A DNA stretch of 39,201 bases, from the IMG/VR virus record IMGVR_UViG_3300010938_000080, positions 1 through 39,201 of that record. One strand, written 5' to 3'. This DNA is from a virus. The position numbers and the translations under genes are program-made. Of this stretch, positions 17,853-25,750 are shown one piece after another. The notes below the pieces were generated by a model. It saw only the letters and a list, made by a program, of their open reading frames with translations, had not been told where the DNA came from and searched no databases. Each line of letters begins with the position of its first letter. Positions within the stretch are counted from its first letter, which is position 1.

Positions 17853-18284
17853 ATGAGTATCATTTCTGAAGTCTTGTCTGGAGGAGCAGAAGGTCTTTTG
17901 AAAGGTATTGGGAGCCTTGCAAAGGATATTAGAACAGCTATAACAGGAGAAGACCCTACAAAGAAAGCTGAGATTGAAGCAAAACTTTTAGAGTTGGAGT
18001 TCATGGCTGAAAAGGCTCAAACTGATATTAATCTTGAGGAAGCTAAGCATCCTAACTTATTTGTAGCAGGTTGGAGACCCTTTATAGGATGGGTTTGTGG
18101 TCTTGGAGTCTTCTATCACTTCATCGGCTTCTCTTTGTTAGAGTGGGTTGTTAAAACCTTTCATTTAGATATTGTGCCTCCTACACTTAATACTGAAGGA
18201 CTCATGAGTCTTGTTATAGCTCTTCTTGGGATGGGAGGGCTAAGAACCTTCGAAAAGGTAAAAGGAGTAGAAAGCAAACATTGA
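17853..18284 (+). CDS. Holin (3TM-type)
   Basis: This 143-residue protein has a charged N-terminal half that ends in NLEEAKHPNLFVAGWRPFIGW. Hydrophobic segments follow at about 76-95 and 112-130 (GVFYHFIGFSLLEWVV; LMSLVIALLGMGGL). This looks like the 'holin of 3TMs' family, whose signature is a run ending in WRPFIGW. It would open the inner membrane to let the endolysin reach the wall. It starts directly after the endolysin stop and shares its stop with the next start (TTGA). Confidence 0.75.
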   Translation: MSIISEVLSGGAEGLLKGIGSLAKDIRTAITGEDPTKKAEIEAKLLELEFMAEKAQTDINLEEAKHPNLFVAGWRPFIGWVCGLGVFYHFIGFSLLEWVVKTFHLDIVPPTLNTEGLMSLVIALLGMGGLRTFEKVKGVESKH

Positions 18285-19099
18285 TTATAAGATTTCTTCT
18301 TGTCTATCTCCTGGTCTTTTTCTTTGCTCTTGGCTTTAGAGGAGGATGTGAGTGTAATAACCATACTACTTCTCCAAACCATTTAGAGTCTAAGCCTGAA
18401 AGAGTAAAGGCCATATCTCCCAACTATTGTTTGCTTGCTTCTACAAACTTTAAGAATTTTATTGATATGGTAGCTAAGTATAAGGCTAATGCTTTAAAAA
18501 TCTTTAACTATTGTGGATGGGATATTCAATATTACCCATGGTCGGGGAGCATGGACAATCTTTTATGGGAGAGATTAGAAAATTTAAGGACTTTTATAGA
18601 TTATGCAAACGCTAAGGGTATTTGGGTAATATTAACTATGTTTCAGGATAATGCAGGAGGCGGAACGGAAGATATTCTTTCAAAAGACAAAAACATGTTA
18701 GCAAAGTATATACAAGGAATTGTAGAAGCCACAAAAGGTAGAATGGTTATCTATGAAACTTCCAATGAAATTGCTAATACAGATTTTCAAAAATGGGTTT
18801 TGAATGAACTTAAAAAGTATGAAGTTATAACTGCTTCTTACCAAGAAGATATTGGAGCAGATTATGTAATTTATCATACCCTTAGTCAAGTTTATATAGG
18901 AGGAGGAAGAGTTCATTCAAATGATGTGGCGGGATATCCTTCATATTATACTTTTGAAGGGTATAAGAATATTATAGATAGTGGTGGCAGTTTTGAGTTT
19001 CTTACTTATTGGGATGATAAAGGGAATCAACTAAAGACTCCAGAAGCTCAAGAATCTTTTTATGGAGAAGTGTTGAGGTATTTGCAAAATGTCCCTTGA
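18281..19099 (+). CDS. Lipoprotein-like glycoside hydrolase (clan GH-A-like)
   Basis: It starts at TTG 18281, overlapping the holin stop. Residues 1-22 are a hydrophobic signal-like segment followed by C23, although the lipobox (RGGC) is not classical. The rest looks like a small TIM-barrel hydrolase: NFKNFIDMVAKYKANALKIFNYC, then NAKGIWVILTMFQDN, and YETSNEIAN with N162-E163 as the typical acid/base of GH5-like enzymes. E239 in SFEFLTYWDD is a candidate nucleophile. Placed after endolysin and holin, it may degrade a cell-wall or envelope polysaccharide. The substrate is unknown. Confidence 0.6.
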   Translation: MIIRFLLVYLLVFFFALGFRGGCECNNHTTSPNHLESKPERVKAISPNYCLLASTNFKNFIDMVAKYKANALKIFNYCGWDIQYYPWSGSMDNLLWERLENLRTFIDYANAKGIWVILTMFQDNAGGGTEDILSKDKNMLAKYIQGIVEATKGRMVIYETSNEIANTDFQKWVLNELKKYEVITASYQEDIGADYVIYHTLSQVYIGGGRVHSNDVAGYPSYYTFEGYKNIIDSGGSFEFLTYWDDKGNQLKTPEAQESFYGEVLRYLQNVP

Positions 19100-21764
19100 A
19101 GCATGGTATAGTAATCTGCCTGAAACGGAAGAAGGAACTCCTTCTCCAAAAGGAGCTTTCACTCAAACAGGAGAGTGGTATAGTAATCTTCCTCTTCACA
19201 TGGAGGAGGAGAAGGCAGAAGAACCTCCTCTTCCTTCAAGAAAAAGACCTATACCTTCTTCTTTTATAGGACAGGCTGTTTATCCTATTCAGAGAGCGTG
19301 GGATATTTATTCAAAAGGGGCAGCTGATTGGTGGAAAGCCTTGAAAGGAGCTTATAAAGAACCTTCTATAGGTTCTATAGCAGCAGCTGCATTAGAAACA
19401 GCTTTTGCTCCTTTTCTTCCTTTGGAAGCTGCTGCAAAAGGTATAGTAGCTGAACCAGTTGGAGGACTTTTGAGGCAGGTTGGTCCTGTTGAAGCTCTTG
19501 AACAAGTATATAAGAAGTATGCTGGTCAGGAGAAAAGCCTCACAGAAGATGTTCTTGAAAATCTTACTTATTTTGCCATGCCTGGAGTGAGAACTTTAGG
19601 GAAAATGGCGGGTTTAGTAAAGGAACCCCTAACAAAATTCCCTAAAGGCACTTTTGCTTCTCTTCCAAAACCTGCAGGGCAAACTCTTGGAGAACTTGAC
19701 CCTTTGAGGCAGTCTATAGTAAAGAGTCTTAAATGGCTTGGAGATAGACCTCTTCCTATCCCAGACCATTGGAAAGATGTTTTGAATGCTTCAAACCTTA
19801 GGGAACTTATTATTCCTGCTTCTGAGAGAATGTCATGGACAGATAAGATGGCTTTCTGGAGCACAAAAGTAGCTACATCTACAGCAAGAAAAGATTTAGC
19901 TAAAATGGCAAAGAAAGCACTGGACGAGTTAGGTCCTACAGAAAGATTAGGAGTAGCTGCCTATATAAAGACAGGAGAGCTCCCAAAAGCTATGACTTTA
20001 GAAGCTAAAGAGAAAGTTTTGGAAGCTGTGAAGCCTTGGGAGGATATGATAACAAAAAGAACAGCCAAACTAAAGCCTGCTTATGAAGAGGTGTATAAAG
20101 AAAAGCTTGCACAGGAAGCTTCAAGGCTTTTTCCTGCTTTACAGGATAAGGATGTGGCATTCAGGCAAATTTTGAGAATGCAAGGAAGAGAAATGCTAAC
20201 TGACCCAAAACAGACTAAAGAGTTTCTTACCAAAGCCTTAGAAAATCCTTTGGTTTCAGAAGAAACAAAATCTGTCTTAAGAGACCTTTACAATCTTCCT
20301 GATATGATGGTTGATGAGGTTTGGAACGCTACAAGAAGAGCCAATGAAGCTGTTCTTATAGCAAAGATAAGAGCAAGAAAAGGAGCTGTTTCAACAACTC
20401 CAAAGGAAGGGTATCTACCTTCAAAACATCCTTCTCTTAAAGGCTTGTATGTAGAACATGATATTGAAAGAGGATTAAGAGAGTTGCAAGATGTTTCAAG
20501 ACTCTCAAGAAGTTGGTATCAAAAGTTCTTCTTAACTCCTTGGAAGATTACAAAAGTAGTAGCAAGAGCTCCAACATTGTTTAGAAATATATTTGGTAAT
20601 ATTATTTTAAACGATGTAGGAGGTCCTTATCCTCTTCCATTTTATAGAGTAGATGTATACACAAGGGCCTTGAAGGACTTGACTCAAAGAGGACCTGCTG
20701 CAAGGGCTTTAGAAGAGTTAGCAGGTGTAGATACTACTTTTACACAAGCAGAGCTTCTTCCTTACTTGAAAATGTTAAGATATGGACACAACATGTTTGA
20801 TGTTCTTCTACACGGATTCTATAAGATATCTGAACCATTTATGAGAATGTATCAAGCAAGCGAAGTATGGGCAAAAGCTGCAAAATATCTTTGGAATAAA
20901 GAACATGGAATGTCAGATATAGATGCTGTTTTAGATGCTATAAAAACTACTTTTGATTATGGAGATGTTACAGTTTTTACTAAGAGGGTAAGAGAAACTG
21001 CTTTACCATTCTTTACTTGGCAATCTAAGTCCTTGCCCTTCTGGATAGAATCTACTATAAAACATCCTGTGAGAACTACAAAATGGGCTTTGATACCTGC
21101 ATTAATAACTCATGAAGCTATAAAGAGGTTAGGGTTAACAGAAGAGGAGTGGCAGGATATAAATAAAGCCTTGCCTGATTATATGCAAAAAGGCTGGTTC
21201 ATGTTAATGCCATGGAGAGATGAAAAAGGTCAAATATATTTTATGAACTTGACTTTCATTCTTCCTGGTGTAGGGGACTTTGCAGAAGTGGGAAGTAAGT
21301 TTAGTTTAGACCCTGGAGAGCTTACTAAGAATTTTTGGCAGAATCCTGCATATCAAATGGCAGCTGCTATCCTCTCCAAGAGGAAAGCTTCTGGGGCTCG
21401 TCTATATTTTGATTGGGAGGCCCCAGATGTCAAACTCTCCAAAACCTTGGCATACATTTGGGAGCAGATGGCCTTCCCTTGGTTGCCTGGAGGTGTAGAT
21501 GCAAAAGCTTTGTGGAGAACATATAGAGATGAGCCTAACGCTCCATCTATTGGAGCAGCAATTGCCTCACAGTTTGGCTTCAAAATGATTCCAGCAAATG
21601 TAGAAGAGCTTTTAGCTAATAAAGCTTTAAAGGAGCAGAGGATGAGAAGAGAGGCTATGGAAGAAATGAGGATGGAGTTAAGAAGAGCTGTTTCTGAGGA
21701 AGAAAGAGAAAGCATTATTAATAGATATCAAAAAATCCTTTCTTCTATGGAAGAAGAAGAATAA
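19089..21764 (+). CDS. Large internal virion / polyvalent-type protein (891 aa)
   Basis: This gene is the last of the late block and overlaps the glycosidase gene by 11 bases. Its N-terminus carries the hexapeptide WYSNLP twice, 24 residues apart. A hydrophobic Ala-rich segment follows (about residues 97-121). The middle is helical; near residue 620-660 lies RETALPFFTWQSKSLPFWI, a phrase typical of large phage internal proteins. The C-terminus is a charged coiled helix ending in EEEE. The size suggests a DNA-ejection protein such as those of P22- or T7-like phages. No enzyme motif seen. Confidence 0.6.
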   Translation: MSLEAWYSNLPETEEGTPSPKGAFTQTGEWYSNLPLHMEEEKAEEPPLPSRKRPIPSSFIGQAVYPIQRAWDIYSKGAADWWKALKGAYKEPSIGSIAAAALETAFAPFLPLEAAAKGIVAEPVGGLLRQVGPVEALEQVYKKYAGQEKSLTEDVLENLTYFAMPGVRTLGKMAGLVKEPLTKFPKGTFASLPKPAGQTLGELDPLRQSIVKSLKWLGDRPLPIPDHWKDVLNASNLRELIIPASERMSWTDKMAFWSTKVATSTARKDLAKMAKKALDELGPTERLGVAAYIKTGELPKAMTLEAKEKVLEAVKPWEDMITKRTAKLKPAYEEVYKEKLAQEASRLFPALQDKDVAFRQILRMQGREMLTDPKQTKEFLTKALENPLVSEETKSVLRDLYNLPDMMVDEVWNATRRANEAVLIAKIRARKGAVSTTPKEGYLPSKHPSLKGLYVEHDIERGLRELQDVSRLSRSWYQKFFLTPWKITKVVARAPTLFRNIFGNIILNDVGGPYPLPFYRVDVYTRALKDLTQRGPAARALEELAGVDTTFTQAELLPYLKMLRYGHNMFDVLLHGFYKISEPFMRMYQASEVWAKAAKYLWNKEHGMSDIDAVLDAIKTTFDYGDVTVFTKRVRETALPFFTWQSKSLPFWIESTIKHPVRTTKWALIPALITHEAIKRLGLTEEEWQDINKALPDYMQKGWFMLMPWRDEKGQIYFMNLTFILPGVGDFAEVGSKFSLDPGELTKNFWQNPAYQMAAAILSKRKASGARLYFDWEAPDVKLSKTLAYIWEQMAFPWLPGGVDAKALWRTYRDEPNAPSIGAAIASQFGFKMIPANVEELLANKALKEQRMRREAMEEMRMELRRAVSEEERESIINRYQKILSSMEEEE

Positions 21765-21765
21765 G

Positions 21766-22392
21766 TTATTTGAGATGAAGAACCTTATGAAGCTGAACTT
21801 GCAACCTTATAGGAACTTTTTTCATAAGTCTTAACAACTCTTCTCCAGAAATTTTAGAAGGTAGAACTGGAGATAGCAAAACATAGACACCCTTCTTAGG
21901 AGGATGCTTTTCCAAAAACTCTTCAACAAACTTTAGGTCTGAAGAATTTGCAACTACAAATTTTAAAGTGTCTCCTACCTTCAAAAAGGACAAGTTAGAA
22001 AGAAGAAAAGACTTTTCTTCTCCACTTGAAGGAGGCTTAACATCTACAATATTATAAACTCCATAAGGAACCTTCTCTAAGTTTAAACTTCCATTGGTTT
22101 CTAAAAGAGTAGTATAGTCTCTGCTTAATTCCTCAAGAAGAGGAATAGTAGCTTTTTGTATTAGAGGTTCACCTCCTGTAACTTCTACAATCTTAGGACG
22201 GAATTTTCTCGTCATTTTCAAAAGAGTTTCTAAGGTATAAACCTTATATGAACCATTAATAGCATATCTTGTATCACACCACTTGCACCTTAAATTACAT
22301 CCGTGCAATCTTATAAAAGTGCACAAATAACCTTGGTATGGTCCTTCTCCTTGAACACTTTCAAATACTTCTACAACTCTTAACTTTTCCAT
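21766..22392 (-). CDS. queE: 7-carboxy-7-deazaguanine synthase QueE
   Basis: A radical SAM enzyme of 208 residues that converts 6-carboxytetrahydropterin to 7-carboxy-7-deazaguanine, the third step of the preQ0 pathway. The cluster-binding motif CNLRCKWCD (C32, C36, C39) is intact and spaced CX3CX2C. QGEGPYQG follows the start, and TGGEPL (72-77) matches the SAM-binding region of QueE. Its length is normal for the family. The start overlaps the end region of queC, with AAGGAGG before the ATG. It is the last gene of the early block and ends 1 base from the convergent late block. Confidence 0.93.
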   Translation of the reverse strand: MEKLRVVEVFESVQGEGPYQGYLCTFIRLHGCNLRCKWCDTRYAINGSYKVYTLETLLKMTRKFRPKIVEVTGGEPLIQKATIPLLEELSRDYTTLLETNGSLNLEKVPYGVYNIVDVKPPSSGEEKSFLLSNLSFLKVGDTLKFVVANSSDLKFVEEFLEKHPPKKGVYVLLSPVLPSKISGEELLRLMKKVPIRLQVQLHKVLHLK

Positions 22393-22394
22393 AT

Positions 22395-23066
22395 CTACCT
22401 CCTTAATAGTGGGTCTTCTACCCCGACTTCTCTGAAGCCTTTAGCTCTTAATAAACAAGCATGACATTTTCCGCAGGGAGGATACACCCCTTTGTAACAA
22501 GTATGAGAATATTTCAAAGCTTCCATACAGCCAGGTAGACTCAAAGCAAGTTTTACTGTTTCAGCTTTGGACATGTAGATTAAAGGAGTATGAATATAAA
22601 AGTCAGCCTTTCCAAGACCTGTTCTAAGGGCTTGAGTCATATTGTGTATGAATTCAGGTCTACAATCTGGATATCCTCCATAATCAACGGCACTTACTCC
22701 TATTACAATATGGTCAATTCCTTTTGCAACTGCTCTATTTGCAGCTAACACAAGAAACAATATGTTCCTTCCGGGGATGAAAGTAGGTTCAATCCCTCCT
22801 GGAAGATGCTCTACAGAAGCATAAGTCTTTACCTCTTCCCTAGGGTTTATAAGAGGACTTGTTCCTCTTAAAATTGCACCTATTTTAAGCACTTCATGTG
22901 TTTCAACTTCAGCAAGAGAGGCAATCTTATTGGCTGCTTCTACTTCAAGTGAATGTCTCTGTCCATACAAAATAGTTAGAGAATGCACCTTTTCAAAATT
23001 TTGTTTTGCCCAATATAGAGCAGTTGTAGAATCCTGCCCTCCACTTAAACAAACTAAAGCATCCAT
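22395..23066 (-). CDS. queC: 7-cyano-7-deazaguanine (preQ0) synthase QueC
   Basis: This 223-residue ATP-dependent enzyme makes preQ0 from 7-carboxy-7-deazaguanine and ammonia. The PP-loop SGGQDS (8-13), the FIPGRN segment (97-102) and GVSAVDYGGYPDCRPEF are all typical of QueC. The zinc site is C190, C198, C201 and C204 (CYKGVYPPCGKCHAC). It is a normal stand-alone QueC, not a fusion with an amidotransferase, so no sign of the archaeosine-type G+ route. It lies just upstream of queE, with an AAGGAGG ribosome binding site. Confidence 0.94.
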   Translation of the reverse strand: MDALVCLSGGQDSTTALYWAKQNFEKVHSLTILYGQRHSLEVEAANKIASLAEVETHEVLKIGAILRGTSPLINPREEVKTYASVEHLPGGIEPTFIPGRNILFLVLAANRAVAKGIDHIVIGVSAVDYGGYPDCRPEFIHNMTQALRTGLGKADFYIHTPLIYMSKAETVKLALSLPGCMEALKYSHTCYKGVYPPCGKCHACLLRAKGFREVGVEDPLLRR

Positions 23067-23102
23067 TTCTACCTCCTTATTCCTTATTGATTTCTATTCT
23101 CA

Positions 23103-23285
23103 TCACTTCTTGTGTTTATTATACATGCTCACTACTCTAAAGTAATTATCTCTCCATCTTGCTGCTGCTTTTTGCCATTCTTCTGTTTGTTTAGTCCAAT
23201 CTCCCTCGCTAACATTAGCCAATACCACCCATAACATCTCTGCAGCATCTCTGATTTCTCTATCCAAATCTCTTTCTTCTGACAT
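23103..23285 (-). CDS. Small unknown protein (60 aa)
   Basis: A helical, acidic protein of 60 residues (MSEERDLDREIRDAAEMLWVVLANVSEGDWTK...). AAGGAGG lies before the ATG, 2 bases after the DUF3987-like gene. WVVLANVSEGDW and WQKAAARWRDNYFRV are conserved-looking. Similar short proteins of this type are frequent in phages; the role is not known. Confidence 0.65.
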   Translation of the reverse strand: MSEERDLDREIRDAAEMLWVVLANVSEGDWTKQTEEWQKAAARWRDNYFRVVSMYNKHKK

Positions 23286-23287
23286 TT

Positions 23288-24511
23288 TTACCTCCTTAGT
23301 TTAAATTTTCCTTCTTCCCACACAACCTTCTTAGTTCTTAAGAGAAGTCTAACAACCTCGTCATACTCTGAAGGCCTTGAAAGTTGAGGCCATACAATCT
23401 CGAGAAGTTTTGCATCTTCTATTTCTTCTTCAAATTCTACAATCTCGAGAACCTTTTGAACAATCCTCATCTTTGGCTCCATAGAAATATAGTCAATAAT
23501 TCTTAGAACATCTTCTTCAATAGAGCTGTAGATATCTATAGCATCTTTAAAGGTTTGAGCTTCCATCTCTAAGGAATAGTTGTAAGATAGCTGCAAGATG
23601 ATTGCAAGTCTAAGAATATGGTCTTGCTTTCTTTCTAAATACTCAGCTTTAGGACCTGGAGGCACAGAAGGAAGATTCATATACCAATCTTCATACAACT
23701 TACTACATTCAGAAGTCATTCTCATTTCTCCTTCAACTTTTGCAATCTTAACTATCTCCTCCAACACCTTCTTCCTTAATTCTGGATTGTCAGGGTTAGG
23801 TTTTGTTCTTTTTTCCCATCCTGGAGGAAGAGGAACAAGAAGAAGTCTTGAAAGGAATCCTATTTGGGAAGCATTTCTTGGAAGAATATCATTCATCCAG
23901 TCAGGAGTTGAAGCTGCTAAAAGACTTATACATACATCATATAATCTTTGGTCTCCTCTCAAAATTGTATCACTTTCCCATTCATCTGGACAATCATAAA
24001 TATCAGTCAAAAATATAGGAAGACCTACAAGATACTTCTCTTTACCAAGAAGGGTTCCAAATTCTGAACTGTAGATAAGTCCTTGGGCCTTTTTCCTTAT
24101 AACAGAAATAGTAGTTGGGTCAGTTCCTTTTGTAACTTCTGGAGTAATAAGAGGAGAAGATAAACTTTTTGCTAAAGCTTCAGGAGTAGTCTTGGCTGCT
24201 AAAAACCTTGGCTGAAGGTTCGGAGGAAGCTCAAGAAGAAGCTCTTTAACTCCTCTTAAACAGGAGCTCTTGTTACCCTTTCCTTGTGGTCCTAAAAGAA
24301 CTATCCAAGGATTTGGGAAGAGAAGAGGAATGAGTTTTGGGCTTCCTCTTTGAATCCAAACCTTTCTCTTTATTACAGCTCCAATACCTCCTGCAAGGGC
24401 AAAGAATCCATACCTTGAGCAGTATTGAACATTCACCTCTTTTAGGTAGTTGTAGTAGATTCTAAATACTCCCTTAGAAGGGATGTATTTTTCAATTGCA
24501 TCTTCTATCAT
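23288..24511 (-). CDS. Replicative helicase-like ATPase (DUF3987-type)
   Basis: This 407-residue protein has a P-loop-like GPQGKGNKSS (74-83) in the setting PWIVLLGPQGKGNKSSCL. It is followed by YSSEFGTLL (about 148-156) and an IFLTDIYDC segment (about 166-174) that suits a Walker B position. The pattern resembles the DUF3987 family of phage and plasmid helicase-like ATPases. No DnaB helicase or primase is seen elsewhere in the window, so this may be the replicative helicase. It is translated from ATG 24511 (overlapping the transglycosylase-like gene). Confidence 0.62.
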   Translation of the reverse strand: MIEDAIEKYIPSKGVFRIYYNYLKEVNVQYCSRYGFFALAGGIGAVIKRKVWIQRGSPKLIPLLFPNPWIVLLGPQGKGNKSSCLRGVKELLLELPPNLQPRFLAAKTTPEALAKSLSSPLITPEVTKGTDPTTISVIRKKAQGLIYSSEFGTLLGKEKYLVGLPIFLTDIYDCPDEWESDTILRGDQRLYDVCISLLAASTPDWMNDILPRNASQIGFLSRLLLVPLPPGWEKRTKPNPDNPELRKKVLEEIVKIAKVEGEMRMTSECSKLYEDWYMNLPSVPPGPKAEYLERKQDHILRLAIILQLSYNYSLEMEAQTFKDAIDIYSSIEEDVLRIIDYISMEPKMRIVQKVLEIVEFEEEIEDAKLLEIVWPQLSRPSEYDEVVRLLLRTKKVVWEEGKFKLRR

Positions 24512-25226
24512 TACACACCTTTCGAAGAAGAGCTATGTTTCTGTATACTAAACTCTTTTGGGCTGGAGAGAGTTCCCAGTAAGAAGACCACTTTCCTAAA
24601 CCTCTTGGACACTCTTCAAGTTTATAACCAAAATAAGCAGCTTTTATAGGTTTAACAGTATCAAGAGACAAGAGGTCTTTCATAGGCCAAGTTCTTATCT
24701 CATCTAAATGCCTAAGACCTAACATGTGGTGCCATCTCCTAACAAACTTGTGTCCATAGGTTTTGAGAAAGGTGGGTCTGTCATTTAAAAAAGATAGACC
24801 AATGGGACCATCAAATTTGAAATGATTGACCATAAACTCGTAACATTGCCACCATTCTTCAAGAGTTTGGCCTTGAGGAATAACTCCTACTCTATAAGGA
24901 GTGCCTTTTGAAATCTCAAGAAACTCTTGAGTTAAATCTATAGTTGCATTCATGAAGAAAAGTTGGTCAGGAGCAAATACTACATCTGCTTGGATTTCCA
25001 AAGCTATCTCTTTAAAGGTCTTGCCGTCAAGGGGTCTATTTTCTTCATACATACCATTATCTAATATGATAAGTTTCTTTTCTTGAGTCTTAAGAGTCTT
25101 GTAAAAATTCAGATAGCAAGAGTTCTTTAGACACTCTGTAGCAATTACAAAACTTATATCTGTTAGTTGCTCAACCTCTCGTGCAAAATCCCAGTCTGAA
25201 GTTGGAACTTCCATACTTATTAGCAT
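24492..25226 (-). CDS. dpdA: Short TGT/DpdA-like DNA 7-deazaguanine transglycosylase
   Basis: This 244-residue protein resembles the tRNA-guanine transglycosylase barrel. ILDNGMYEE (D56) matches the DSGG acid position. A base-pocket-like VVFAPDQL has D87, GVIPQG and HHMLGLRHLDE follow, and SLDTVKPIKAAYFG (D189) matches the nucleophile segment FDCVLPT. The C-terminal cysteine zinc site of true TGT enzymes is missing. Phage proteins of this type are proposed to exchange guanine in DNA for preQ0-type bases. Next to preQ0 genes this is the expected final enzyme. The exact subfamily cannot be settled from sequence alone. GGGGAGG before ATG 25226 supports the start. Confidence 0.75.
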   Translation of the reverse strand: MLISMEVPTSDWDFAREVEQLTDISFVIATECLKNSCYLNFYKTLKTQEKKLIILDNGMYEENRPLDGKTFKEIALEIQADVVFAPDQLFFMNATIDLTQEFLEISKGTPYRVGVIPQGQTLEEWWQCYEFMVNHFKFDGPIGLSFLNDRPTFLKTYGHKFVRRWHHMLGLRHLDEIRTWPMKDLLSLDTVKPIKAAYFGYKLEECPRGLGKWSSYWELSPAQKSLVYRNIALLRKVCNDRRCN

Positions 25227-25750
25227 TTCAGAACCTCCCCTATAATTCGGATGTTATGAAAAGCTAACTCCAGTTGGGAAGCTGTAAGAGAAGTATCCCA
25301 GCTTATTGGATACAACTTCTTGGGCCTTCTCTCTCTTTCTTCCAAATCAATACCTAAAATAGCTGCTTGGAAGGGTATAGCTGTTATAAGCGCTTTGGGT
25401 GGAAGTCTTCTTAGTTCGTCCAAATTCTTAAACTCAAAGAAGTAATACTTCTTAGAAGTTTGAGGAGTGAGAAGAAGAGTTCTTAAAGAGTTCCAATGTA
25501 GAGCCACATTAGGAAAGCAAGCTTCTAAAACCTTTAGTCTTGTTTTTCCTTGAACCCATACAGGAATCTCCTCACCTCCTTTGAGAAGGAAGAAAAGGGT
25601 TTTTGGTTTAGATTCTTTTCTCAATTCTTCAGGAATTGTCCATACTTCTGTTTTACCTAAAGGAGGCCAATCAGAATATTTGGCTACTCCTTTTACACCC
25701 TTTATTTCTAAAACTTCATCTACATAAGAATAGGGAGATATTATTATCAT
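25220..25750 (-). CDS. Unknown protein coupled to the transglycosylase gene (176 aa)
   Basis: This 176-residue protein overlaps the DpdA-like gene by 7 bases. It starts MIIISPYSYVDEVLEIKGVKG and has a central LFFLLKGGEEIPVWVQGKTRLKVLEACFP. The C-terminal half has LPPKALITAIPFQAAILGID. It is a mixed alpha/beta sequence with no cysteine cluster and no clear motif. Its tight coupling suggests that it helps in the DNA modification or replication step. I do not recognise a family. Confidence 0.55.
   Translation of the reverse strand: MIIISPYSYVDEVLEIKGVKGVAKYSDWPPLGKTEVWTIPEELRKESKPKTLFFLLKGGEEIPVWVQGKTRLKVLEACFPNVALHWNSLRTLLLTPQTSKKYYFFEFKNLDELRRLPPKALITAIPFQAAILGIDLEERERRPKKLYPISWDTSLTASQLELAFHNIRIIGEVLKC

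Noticed and set aside
22930-23145. Long frames opposite known genes such as queC, polA and the structural genes
   Set aside because: They are antisense shadows without ribosome binding sites and overlap well-supported genes.
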